Assembly: GCF_900187975.1 (NCBI RefSeq)
Contig: NZ_FZPC01000006.1
Coordinates: 62,001-126,000 of the forward strand
Reading direction: 5' to 3'
Source of the DNA: Pseudomonas delhiensis
GTDB taxonomy: Bacteria; Pseudomonadota; Gammaproteobacteria; Pseudomonadales; Pseudomonadaceae
DNA: 64,000 nt
Part shown: positions 8,551-16,501 of the stretch, piece by piece
How positions within the stretch are numbered: position 1 is the first letter of the stretch
How the letters are laid out: each line of letters begins with the position of its first letter
The notes under the pieces: generated by a model
What the model saw: only the letters and a program-made list of their open reading frames with translations
The model's database searches: none
Told to the model about the DNA's origin: nothing
Translations under genes and position numbers: made by a program

Positions 8551-8576
8551 GGCGCCGCCGCCTGTCGGGCGGCGCC
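8551..8576. terminator. Hairpin after ydbL
   Basis: GGCGCCGCC pairs with GGCGGCGCC across an 8-base loop, 12 bases after the ydbL stop. There is no T-run, so it may be a weak or Rho-assisted transcript end. The rest of the gap to dadA (8577-8890) is AT-richer and holds the dadA promoter region; I could not pick a convincing -35/-10 pair beyond a TATACT at 8824-8829. Confidence 0.4.
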
Positions 8577-8856
8577 TGCGACCCGCCGTCGCGGCAGCGC
8601 TTATTCCTGCCGGCCCCGCCCCCGGCGGGAGTAATTCCCGTGTTCGCCGAAGCCCGCCGAATTAGTTGCTGAAAACCGCAATCCGGCATAGTTGCATGGC
8701 TATGGGTTTTTCAGGTGTTCTTGTGGGTTGCCTGGTGGATGCGCCTCCAAGGAAGGCCTTTGTGCCAAGAATTTTCTTTAATTAACGCCTGTTAAATAGT
8801 GATTATTTCTGCGGTCGAATTCCTATACTGCGCGCATCTGACGTTCAAAATAAGAA

Positions 8857-8879
8857 ACGTCGCGTGCCCCACGCGACGT
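8857..8879 (+). promoter_or_regulatory. Perfect leader hairpin touching the dadA ribosome-binding site
   Basis: ACGTCGCGTG pairs perfectly with CACGCGACGT over a 3-base loop (CCC). The hairpin ends one base before the AGGAGG at 8880-8885 that serves dadA. Ten uninterrupted pairs so near the Shine-Dalgarno suggest an mRNA-stability or translation-control element. No T-run follows, so it is not an intrinsic terminator. Confidence 0.6.
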
Positions 8880-8890
8880 AGGAGGCAGCG

Positions 8891-10186
8891 ATGCGCGTTC
8901 TGGTCCTTGGCAGCGGTGTGATCGGCACCGCCAGTGCTTACTATCTGGCCCGTTCCGGCTTCGAAGTGGTGGTGGTCGACCGCCAACCCGGCCCGGCCCT
9001 GGAAACCAGCTTCGCCAACGCCGGCCAGGTTTCCCCCGGCTATGCCTCGCCCTGGGCCGCCCCGGGCATCCCGCTCAAGGCCATGAAGTGGCTGCTGGAG
9101 AAGCATGCGCCGCTGGCCATCAAGCTCACCGGCGACCCCAGCCAGTACGCCTGGATGTGGCAGATGCTGCGCAACTGCAACGCCGCCAGCTACGCGGTGA
9201 ACAAGGAGCGCATGGTGCGCCTGTCCGAGTACAGCCGCGACTGCCTCGACGAGCTGCGCGCCGAGACCGGCATCGCCTACGAAGGCCGCACCCTGGGCAC
9301 CACCCAGCTGTTCCGCACCCAGGCCCAGCTCGACTCCGCCGCCAAGGACATCGCCGTGCTGGAAAGCTCCGGCGTGCCCTATGAAGTCCTCGACCGCGCC
9401 GGCATCGCCCGCGTCGAGCCGGCCCTGGCCAAGGTGGCCGACAAGCTGGTCGGCGCCCTGCGCCTGCCCAACGACCAGACCGGCGACTGCCAGATGTTCA
9501 CCACCAGGCTGGCCGAGCTGGCCCAGGGCCTGGGCGTGGAGTTCCGCTTCAACCAGAACATCCAGCGCCTGGACTTCGCCGGCGACCGCATCAACGGCGT
9601 CTGGATCGATGGCCAGCTGGTCACCGCCGACCACTACGTGCTGGCCCTGGGCAGCTACTCGCCGCAGATGCTCAAGCCGCTGGGCATCAATGCCCCGGTC
9701 TACCCGCTCAAGGGCTACTCGCTGACCGTGCCGATCACCAACCCGGACATGGCGCCGACCTCGACCATCCTCGACGAGACCTACAAGGTCGCCATCACCC
9801 GCTTCGACCAGCGCATCCGCGTCGGCGGCATGGCCGAGATCGCCGGTTTCGACCTGTCGCTGAACCCGCGCCGCCGCGAAACCCTGGAAATGATCACCAC
9901 CGACCTCTACCCCGAGGGCGGCGACGTCAGCCAGGCGACCTTCTGGACCGGCCTGCGCCCGGCCACCCCGGACGGCACCCCGATCGTCGGCGGCACCCGC
10001 TACCGCAACCTGTACCTGAACACCGGCCACGGCACCCTGGGCTGGACCATGGCCTGCGGCTCGGGCCGCTACCTGGCCGACCTGATGGCGAAGAAGCGCC
10101 CGCAGATCAGCACCGACGGCCTGGACATTTCCCGCTACAGCAACGCCTCGGAGGCTCAGAATGGCCATCCAGCGCCTGCACACTAA
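8891..10186 (+). CDS. dadA: D-amino acid dehydrogenase small subunit
   Basis: 431-residue FAD enzyme at the inner face of the cytoplasmic membrane. It oxidises D-alanine and other D-amino acids to 2-oxo acids and ammonia, passing electrons to the respiratory chain. The N-terminal FAD-binding motif is [20 protein letters not shown]; the DadA-typical [18 protein letters not shown] follows near residue 43; and the C-terminus has [19 protein letters not shown]. Length agrees with DadA (432). A strong AGGAGG precedes the ATG, next to a perfect leader hairpin. ridA overlaps the last 26 bases, so the two are translationally linked. Regulation by Lrp/DadR and alanine is expected from P. aeruginosa. 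Confidence 0.95.
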   Translation: MRVLVLGSGVIGTASAYYLARSGFEVVVVDRQPGPALETSFANAGQVSPGYASPWAAPGIPLKAMKWLLEKHAPLAIKLTGDPSQYAWMWQMLRNCNAASYAVNKERMVRLSEYSRDCLDELRAETGIAYEGRTLGTTQLFRTQAQLDSAAKDIAVLESSGVPYEVLDRAGIARVEPALAKVADKLVGALRLPNDQTGDCQMFTTRLAELAQGLGVEFRFNQNIQRLDFAGDRINGVWIDGQLVTADHYVLALGSYSPQMLKPLGINAPVYPLKGYSLTVPITNPDMAPTSTILDETYKVAITRFDQRIRVGGMAEIAGFDLSLNPRRRETLEMITTDLYPEGGDVSQATFWTGLRPATPDGTPIVGGTRYRNLYLNTGHGTLGWTMACGSGRYLADLMAKKRPQISTDGLDISRYSNASEAQNGHPAPAH

Positions 10187-10514
10187 TGGCCGCATGAGCC
10201 AGGTCGTCGTCCACAACGGCACCGTCTACCTGGCGGGCCAGGTGGGCGACGACATGGGCGCCGGCATCGAACGGCAGACCCGCGAGGTCCTGGCCAGCAT
10301 CGAGCGCCTGCTCGAAGAGGCCGGCACCGACAAGACGCGCATCCTCTCGGTGACCATCTACCTGAAGGACATAGACGCGCACTTCGCCGGCATGAACGCC
10401 GTCTGGGACCAGTGGCTGCCGCAAGGCACCGCCCCGGCCCGCGCCACCGTGGAGGCCAGGCTCTGCGAGCCGGAGATCCTGGTGGAGATGTCGGTGGTCG
10501 CGGCGCTGCCGTAA
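10161..10514 (+). CDS. RidA/YjgF-family enamine/imine deaminase
   Basis: 117-residue member of the YjgF/YER057c/UK114 family. Visible features are the YLAGQVGDD segment, the [21 protein letters not shown] stretch and the conserved Arg in [11 protein letters not shown]. RidA enzymes hydrolyse reactive 2-aminoacrylate and other imines. The position inside the dad operon, overlapping dadA, suggests it clears imino acids released by DadA oxidation. The ATG at 10161 has GGAG 8 bases upstream, inside the dadA frame. An intrinsic terminator follows the gene. Confidence 0.9.
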   Translation: MAIQRLHTNGRMSQVVVHNGTVYLAGQVGDDMGAGIERQTREVLASIERLLEEAGTDKTRILSVTIYLKDIDAHFAGMNAVWDQWLPQGTAPARATVEARLCEPEILVEMSVVAALP

Positions 10515-10526
10515 ACCTTTGCGTGG

Positions 10527-10555
10527 GGCCTGGTCGGATTGCCAGGCCTTTTTTT
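10527..10555 (+). terminator. Intrinsic terminator between ridA and dadX
   Basis: GGCCTGG pairs with CCAGGCC around an 8-base loop and is followed at once by seven T residues. It is a textbook intrinsic terminator lying inside what is usually treated as a single dadA-ridA-dadX transcription unit. Confidence 0.8.
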
Positions 10556-10625
10556 GCTTCACGGCCTTCGTGGGCGCGGGTTCGCCCGCGGCTGCGCCGT
10601 ACCCGAATAACAGAGAGTTCCCGCC

Positions 10626-11705
10626 ATGCGTCCAGCCCGTGCCCTGATCGACCTCCAGGCCCTGCGCCACAACTACCGCCTGGCCCGCGAAGTCAGTGGC
10701 GCGCGTGCGCTGGCGGTGGTCAAGGCCGATGCCTACGGCCACGGCGCGGTGCGCTGCGCCAGGGCCCTGGAGGCGGAAGCCGACGGCTTCGCCGTGGCTT
10801 GCATCGAAGAGGCCCTGGAGCTGCGCGAAGCCGGCATCCGCGCGCCCATCCTGCTGCTGGAAGGTTTCTTCGAGGCCAGCGAGCTGGAGCTGATCGAGCG
10901 CCATGACTTCTGGTGCGTGGTGCACTCGGCCTGGCAACTGGAGGCCATCGAGCGCGCGCGCCCGGCCAGGCCGCTGACGCTCTGGCTGAAGATGGACTCG
11001 GGCATGCACCGCGTCGGCTTCTTCCCGCAGGACTACGCCGCCGCCCTGGCGCGCCTGCAGGCCCTGCCGCACGTGGCCAAGGTGGTGCTGATGAGCCACT
11101 TCGCCCGCGCCGACGAGCTGGACTGCGTGCGCACCGAGGAGCAGGTCGCCGCCTTCGAGGCCGTGCGCGCCGGCCTGGGCCAGCCGTTCGAGGTCAGCCT
11201 GCGCAATTCCCCCGGCATACTCGGCTGGCCGGACGTGCCCAGCGACTGGGTGCGCCCGGGCATCATGCTCTACGGCGCCACCCCCTTCGAACAGGCCCAG
11301 CCGCTGGCCGACCAGCTGCGCCCGGTGATGACCCTCGAGTCGCAGGTCATCGGCGTGCGCGAACTGCCGGCCGGCGAGCCGGTGGGCTATGGCGCGCGCT
11401 ACGTCGCCGAGCGCCCGGTGCGCGTCGGCGTGGTCGCCATGGGCTACGCCGACGGCTACCCGCGCCACGCGCCGGACGGCACCCCGGTGTTCATCGACGG
11501 CCAGGCCAGCCGCATCATCGGCCGGGTGTCCATGGACATGCTCACCGTCGACCTCACCGACCTGCCCGGCGCCGGCCTTGGCAGCCGCGTCGAGCTGTGG
11601 GGGCCGAACGTCCCGGCCAGCGCACTCGCCAGCCTGTGCGGCAGCATCCCCTACCAATTGTTCTGCAACCTCAAGCGCGTACCGCGTGTCTACAGCGGCG
11701 ACTGA
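10626..11705 (+). CDS. dadX: Catabolic alanine racemase
   Basis: 359-residue PLP-dependent racemase that converts L-alanine to D-alanine, feeding DadA. The PLP-binding Lys33 sits in [10 protein letters not shown]. The L-specific catalytic Tyr is Tyr255 in VGYGARY, and the second active-site Tyr is Tyr274 in MGYADGYPR; the conserved RVSMDML follows. Length fits Alr/DadX (about 357). Because it lies in the dad locus I call it dadX rather than the biosynthetic alr. It is separated from ridA by 111 bases with an intrinsic terminator, so its expression may depend on read-through or a private promoter. Confidence 0.93.
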   Translation: MRPARALIDLQALRHNYRLAREVSGARALAVVKADAYGHGAVRCARALEAEADGFAVACIEEALELREAGIRAPILLLEGFFEASELELIERHDFWCVVHSAWQLEAIERARPARPLTLWLKMDSGMHRVGFFPQDYAAALARLQALPHVAKVVLMSHFARADELDCVRTEEQVAAFEAVRAGLGQPFEVSLRNSPGILGWPDVPSDWVRPGIMLYGATPFEQAQPLADQLRPVMTLESQVIGVRELPAGEPVGYGARYVAERPVRVGVVAMGYADGYPRHAPDGTPVFIDGQASRIIGRVSMDMLTVDLTDLPGAGLGSRVELWGPNVPASALASLCGSIPYQLFCNLKRVPRVYSGD

Positions 11706-11749
11706 GCGACGAACTGCGTAAAGTTTGCGCAGTATCTGAGACCGATCTG

Positions 11750-11778
11750 TTGTAAATACTGAACGGTGTTGCCATGAT
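11750..11778 (+). promoter_or_regulatory. Candidate pauR promoter
   Basis: TTGTAA, a 17-base spacer, then CATGAT, each matching the sigma-70 boxes at four of six positions. It would give a leader of about 85 bases. That leader holds a hairpin, ggaacccgc at 11791-11799 pairing with gcgggttcc at 11816-11824. Confidence 0.35.
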
Positions 11779-11870
11779 ACGGAGCACTTCGGAACCCGCT
11801 CGCCGCAAGGCGCAGGCGGGTTCCGGCCGTTAGAGCCTGGCAGAACAAGAAATTAAGGAGGACTCCACCC

Positions 11871-12419
11871 TTGGACGTTGGCGCTCGTCTGCAAGCCATC
11901 CGCAAACTCAAAGGGCTGTCCCAGCGTGAACTCGCCAAGCGCGCGGGCGTCACCAACAGCACCATCTCGATGATCGAGAAGAACAGCGTCAGCCCGTCGA
12001 TCAGCTCCCTGAAGAAGGTGCTGGGCGGCATTCCCATGTCCCTGGTGGAATTCTTCTCGCTGGACATCGAGCAGGACAGCAACACCCAGGTGGTCTACAA
12101 GGCGGACGAACTCAGCGACCTGTCCGACGGCGACATCGTCATGAAGCTGATCGGCAAGGCCTACCCCAGCCGCGCCATCACGCTGCTCGACGAGACCTAC
12201 CCGCCAGGCGCCGATACCGGCAACGACATGTACTCCCACGAAGGCGAGGAGACCGGCGTGCTGGTCGAAGGCCGCCTGGAGCTGACCGTCGGCGATGAGG
12301 TGTACATCCTCGAAAGCGGCGACAGCTACTATTTCGACAGTACCCGCCCGCACCGCTTCCGCAACCCCTTCGAGGCGCCGGCGAGGCTGATCAGCGCGAC
12401 GACTCCGGCAAATTTTTAG
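11871..12419 (+). CDS. pauR: PauR-type cupin/HTH repressor of polyamine genes
   Basis: 182-residue regulator. An N-terminal XRE helix-turn-helix (SQRELAKRAGVTNSTISMIE, about residues 20-39) joins a C-terminal cupin domain (EGEETGVLVEGRLELTVGDE and the RPHRF strand). It matches PauR of P. aeruginosa in length and locus. PauR represses the polyamine catabolic (pau) promoters and is relieved when polyamines are present. The start is TTG, set by AAGGAGGA 8 bases upstream; there is no good ATG. The amine oxidoreductase at 3340-4659 is a plausible local target. Confidence 0.88.
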   Translation: MDVGARLQAIRKLKGLSQRELAKRAGVTNSTISMIEKNSVSPSISSLKKVLGGIPMSLVEFFSLDIEQDSNTQVVYKADELSDLSDGDIVMKLIGKAYPSRAITLLDETYPPGADTGNDMYSHEGEETGVLVEGRLELTVGDEVYILESGDSYYFDSTRPHRFRNPFEAPARLISATTPANF

Positions 12420-12577
12420 AGGCGGCTGAGCCGCCTGCGACCGTATGACGCAAGGCCTCCGCGGCCCTTGCAATTGTTTCAGGCGCGCGGTCTTCCGTTA
12501 TACTTGCGCCCGCCCGCGCTACCTAGACTGCGATGGATACCGTGCCCGGGCGTACAAGCCACGATGAGGGTAAAAGG

Positions 12578-13003
12578 GTGAACCTGATAAAGAAAATCCT
12601 GGTGGCCCAGGCCGCCGTACTGGCCCTGATGGCCGCTGGCGCCCAAGCCACGACCAATGACGACATCGCCAAGCGCCTGGAACCGGTGGGCAAGGTCTGC
12701 GTCCAGGGCAAGGAGTGCGAGGGCGTCGGCGCCGTCGCTTCCTCCGGAGGTGGCGGTGCGCCGCGTTCGGGCGAAGAGATCGTCGGCAAGACCTGCACCA
12801 ACTGCCATGGCACCGGCCTGCTGGGTGCGCCCAAGGTCGGCGACAAGGCCGAGTGGGGCAAGCGCGCCAAGGAGCAGGGCGGCCTCGATGGCCTGCTGGC
12901 CAAGGCTATCTCCGGCATCAACGCCATGCCGCCGAAAGGCACCTGCGCCGACTGCTCGGACGACGAGCTGAAGGCCGCCATCAAGCACATGTCCGGCCTC
13001 TGA
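12578..13003 (+). CDS. cycB: Cytochrome c5
   Basis: 141-residue periplasmic monohaem cytochrome. I chose GTG at 12578, which gives the signal peptide NLIKKILVAQAAVLALMAAGAQA; an in-frame ATG at 12533 would add 15 charged residues in front of it. The haem motif CTNCH occurs in GKTCTNCHGTGLLGAPK; the axial Met is probably in GINAMPPKG; the c5-type disulphide cysteines are in GTCADCSDDEL. It likely carries electrons between the bc1 complex and terminal oxidases or denitrification enzymes. A strong terminator follows. Confidence 0.9.
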   Translation: MNLIKKILVAQAAVLALMAAGAQATTNDDIAKRLEPVGKVCVQGKECEGVGAVASSGGGGAPRSGEEIVGKTCTNCHGTGLLGAPKVGDKAEWGKRAKEQGGLDGLLAKAISGINAMPPKGTCADCSDDELKAAIKHMSGL

Positions 13004-13063
13004 TCCACGGCCTGACCCGACAGGAAAAGCCGCTTACGGGCTGATGCTGTCCGCTTAGGAAAG

Positions 13064-13098
13064 AATGCCGTTTCTCTGGTTGGGGAAACGGCATTTTT
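13064..13098 (+). terminator. Intrinsic terminator after cycB
   Basis: AATGCCGTTT pairs with AAACGGCATT over a 12-base loop, followed by TTT. It closes the cytochrome c5 transcript. Confidence 0.85.
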
Positions 13099-13148
13099 CA
13101 TAGGGGGGCTTCGTTTGCGGTTATGGCACTGCGCTCCGATCCCCAACC

Positions 13149-13326
13149 CGTCATTCCCGCGAACGCGGGACGCGGCGCCATCGTGAACAGCGTCCGCTCC
13201 TACCCCGCCAACGCTGTCCCACCTGTAGGAGCGCGCCCTGCGCGCGATTCGCGGGCAGGGCCCGCTCCTACAATGGGGCGAGATGGAAGACGCGAATTTC
13301 GATCCAGTCATTCCCGCGAACGACGG
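13149..13326. repeat. Repeat cluster upstream of the acetyl-CoA hydrolase gene
   Basis: Three units: a GTCATTCCCGCGAACGCGGG palindrome at 13149-13170, a 47-base two-armed GTAG...CTAC element at 13225-13271, and a degraded GTCATTCC copy at 13307-13326. A CCCTCTCC palindrome follows at 13435-13469. No gene is seen from 13099 to 13585. Confidence 0.7.
13225..13271. repeat. 47-base two-armed REP palindrome
   Basis: Begins GTAGGAGCGCGCCCTGCGCG and ends GCAGGGCCCGCTCCTAC. It is two REP-like arms in inverted orientation joined by GAATCGC-like bases, so each end carries a GTAG head. Related copies: 16376-16422, 36320-36366, 39241-39287, 48474-48520, and a left-truncated one at 54921-54964. Confidence 0.8.
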
Positions 13327-13434
13327 AGCCCAGAAGACAGTTGCCCCTACGGTTCAGGGAAGCACGGGCGCAGGAGCAACTGCCCGCGATTGGATTCACC
13401 GGCCACGCCGGCCACCCCGGTGGCACGAACGGCC

Positions 13435-13469
13435 CCCTCTCCCTCCGGGAGAGGGCTGGGGTGAGGGCG
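13435..13469. repeat. Intergenic palindrome, CCCTCTCC family
   Basis: CCCTCTCCCTCCGGGAGAGG followed by GCTGGGGTGAGGGC. It is an inverted-orientation relative of the repeats at 1187-1220 and 26445-26480. Confidence 0.65.
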
Positions 13470-13585
13470 CGGAGGTAGGTTGAGCACCTTCGCCGAACCA
13501 GCGCATCGCTTGAATGAAAAGACGCCGGAGCGTCCCCGGCGGTTTCCGGTCCAAACTGGACAGGGAACCCACGGAGGACCGCACC

Positions 13586-15508
13586 TTGGCGCACCGCTGC
13601 ACCCTCGACGAAGCCGTCGACCGATTGCTGGCCGGGCTCGATGGCCCGATACGCCTGGGCCTGCCCCTGGGCCTGGGCAAGCCCAACCACCTGGTCAACC
13701 AGCTCTACCGGCGCCTGGGCGAGCAGCCGGCGCGCCAGCTGACGCTCTACACCGCGCTGTCGCTGGGCCGGCCCCGGGCCGGTAGCGAGCTGCAGCGGCG
13801 CTTCCTCGAGCCCTTCGTCGAGCGCCTGTATGGCGACTACCCGGAGCTCGACTACCTGCGCGACCTGCGCCAGGGCAGCCTGCCGCCGAACGTGCGCGTC
13901 GAGGAGTTCTACCTGCAGCCGGGCAGCCTGCTGGACAGCGCGCCGGCGCAGCAGAACTACATCAGCTGCAACTACAGCCACGTCGCCCGCGACCTCGACG
14001 CCAAGGGCATCAACGCCGTGGCCCAGCTGGTCGCCCGCGACCCGGCGCGCCCCGGCAGGCTTAGCCTGTCGTGCAACCCGGACATCACCCTCGACCTGCT
14101 GCCCATGCTGCGCCGCCGCCGCGCGGCCGGCGAGCGCATCCTCTGCATCGCCGTGGTGCACCGCGACCTGCCGTACATGCCGGGCGACGCCGAGGTCGAC
14201 GAGGACGTCTTCGACCTGCTGGTGGAACAGCCGGCGGACACCAGCACGCTGTTCTCCACGCCCTACATGCCGGTGGGCTGGCAGGACCACTGCATCGGCC
14301 TGCACGCCAGCGCCCTGGTGCGCGACGGCGGCACCCTGCAGGTCGGCATCGGCGCCATGGGCGATGCCGTGACCTCGGCGCTGCTGCTGCGCCAGCGCGA
14401 CAACGTCGCCTACCGCGAGCTGCTGGCGGCCCTGGCGGTGCCGCAGCGCCACGGGCAACTGATCGACCGCGAGGGCGGGCTGGGCCCCTTCAGCGAAGGC
14501 CTCTACGGCTGCAGCGAGATGTTCGTGCCGGGCCTGCTGGACCTGGCCGAGGCCGGGGTGCTGGGGCGGCGGGTCCATCCACGGGCGCAGCAGCGGCGCG
14601 CGGACGCCGGCGAGGCCGTGCCCGGCGGCGTCTGGCTGCATGGCGGCTTCTTCCTCGGCCCGCGGGCCTTCTACCAGCGCCTGCGCGAGCTGCCGGCCGA
14701 ACGCCTGGCCGGCATCGGCATGACCGGCATCGGCTTCGTCAACAACCTCTACCGCGACGAGGAACTCAAGCGCCAGCAGCGCCGCGACGCGCGCTTCATC
14801 AACAGCGCCTTCACCGTGACCCTGCTCGGCGCCGGGGTGGCCGACCAACTGGAGGACGGCCGCGTGGTCAGCGGCGTCGGCGGGCAGTACAACTTCGTCG
14901 CCCAGGCCCACGAGCTGCACGGCGGGCGCTCCATCCTGCTGCTGCGCAGCTGGCGCGAGAACGGCGGCGAGGTCAGCTCGAACATCGTCTGGAACTACGG
15001 CCACACCACCATCCCGCGGCACCTGCGCGACATGGTGGTGACCGAGTACGGCATCGCCGACCTGCGCGGCCGGAACGACGCCGAGGTGATCGAAGCGCTG
15101 CTGGCCATCGCCGACTCGCGCTTCCAGGACGGCCTGATCGCCGAGGCCAAGGCGGCGGGCAAGCTGCCGGCGGACTTCGAGCTGGACCGGCGCTACCGCG
15201 ACAACCTGCCCGAACGCCTGCGGGCGGTGTGCGCGCAGCACCGCGAGGCATTGCCGGAATACCCGCTGGGCTGCGATTTCACCCCGGAGGAACGCGACCT
15301 GCTGCGGGCGCTGACCTGGCTGAAGAGCAAGCTCAGGCTCAGCGAGATACTCGAACTGGGCAAGGCCACCCTGGACGCGCCGGCGCCGGAGGCCTTCCCG
15401 GCGCACCTGGCGCGCATGGGCCTGGAGCAGCCGGACGGCTTGCGCGAAGAGCTCTACCAGCGGCTGATCCTCGCCGGCCTGCAGGCCACCCGGAACGGCT
15501 TTGTGTAG
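13586..15508 (+). CDS. Acetyl-CoA hydrolase/transferase family protein
   Basis: 640-residue CoA-transferase family I protein. The C-terminal half holds the diagnostic segments GIGMTGIGFVNNLY, EVSSNIVWNYGHTTIPRH and VTEYGIADLRGR, and the N-terminal half contains NYISCNYSHVARDL. These enzymes hydrolyse acetyl-CoA or move CoA between acids, usually around acetate or succinate metabolism; this one is longer than the approximately 500-residue Ach1/Cat1 types. I chose TTG at 13586 because GGAGGA lies 7 bases upstream and the frame is preceded by repeats. An ATG at 13514 would add 24 basic residues. The stop codon TAG is the TAG of a GTAG REP head. No operon partner is visible. Confidence 0.8.
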   Translation: MAHRCTLDEAVDRLLAGLDGPIRLGLPLGLGKPNHLVNQLYRRLGEQPARQLTLYTALSLGRPRAGSELQRRFLEPFVERLYGDYPELDYLRDLRQGSLPPNVRVEEFYLQPGSLLDSAPAQQNYISCNYSHVARDLDAKGINAVAQLVARDPARPGRLSLSCNPDITLDLLPMLRRRRAAGERILCIAVVHRDLPYMPGDAEVDEDVFDLLVEQPADTSTLFSTPYMPVGWQDHCIGLHASALVRDGGTLQVGIGAMGDAVTSALLLRQRDNVAYRELLAALAVPQRHGQLIDREGGLGPFSEGLYGCSEMFVPGLLDLAEAGVLGRRVHPRAQQRRADAGEAVPGGVWLHGGFFLGPRAFYQRLRELPAERLAGIGMTGIGFVNNLYRDEELKRQQRRDARFINSAFTVTLLGAGVADQLEDGRVVSGVGGQYNFVAQAHELHGGRSILLLRSWRENGGEVSSNIVWNYGHTTIPRHLRDMVVTEYGIADLRGRNDAEVIEALLAIADSRFQDGLIAEAKAAGKLPADFELDRRYRDNLPERLRAVCAQHREALPEYPLGCDFTPEERDLLRALTWLKSKLRLSEILELGKATLDAPAPEAFPAHLARMGLEQPDGLREELYQRLILAGLQATRNGFV

Positions 15509-15543
15509 GAGCGAGGGGGGGCGCCTAGTTGTTGCTCGCGAAC
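15505..15543 (+). repeat. Long-variant REP overlapping a stop codon
   Basis: GTAGGAGCGAGGGGGGGCGC, CTAGTTGTTG, CTCGCGAAC. It resembles the standard GTAGGAGCGAGC unit with an extra GGGGGGCGCC-rich centre. A second copy, inverted, is at 55120-55156. Its TAG (15506-15508) ends the acetyl-CoA hydrolase frame. Confidence 0.7.
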
Positions 15544-15563
15544 AGACCTGGCGCGCCGAAGCG

Positions 15564-15587
15564 GTTCGCGAGCAAGCTCGCTCCTAC
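15564..15587 (-). repeat. REP element, GTAGGAGCGAGC family
   Basis: Standard unit in minus orientation, with the ACGAAGAGC flank, 20 bases from the long-variant REP at 15505-15543. The two lie head-out, forming a doublet. Confidence 0.8.
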
Positions 15588-15606
15588 GAAGAGCATGAAG
15601 GGCACG

Positions 15607-15644
15607 AAAAAAGGCGGGAACCCTGGCCGGGCGCCCGCCTTTTT
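15607..15644. terminator. Bidirectional intrinsic terminator
   Basis: AAAAAGGCGGG pairs with CCCGCCTTTTT, giving an A-run/T-run hairpin usable from both sides. It lies 16 bases past the xpt stop and about 100 bases past the hydrolase stop, so it can end both convergent transcripts. Confidence 0.85.
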
Positions 15645-15660
15645 CACGTCTCGGTCCGGA

Positions 15661-16281
<621 letters not shown>

Positions 16282-16375
16282 CTACCTCGGAAGCACCGGC
16301 CTGCGCGACCTTCCGACAAAAGAAGAAGCTGATCGGGTGGACAGCTTCCGCTGGCCGTCGCCGTGGCATTCCCTT

Positions 16376-16422
16376 GTAGGAGCGCGCCCTGCGCGCGAAT
16401 CGCTGGCAGGGCCCGCTCCTAT
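16376..16422. repeat. 47-base two-armed REP palindrome
   Basis: Same design as 13225-13271. The right-hand end has decayed to CTCCTAT. It lies between xpt and rep. Confidence 0.75.
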
Positions 16423-16501
16423 AGGTTGGCGGCGCATTTCCCGTCCGTGCCGGACGGCCATCGCGATAGTTGCTCCTACGAAGACGCAGGCCCTGCCGGG
16501 C

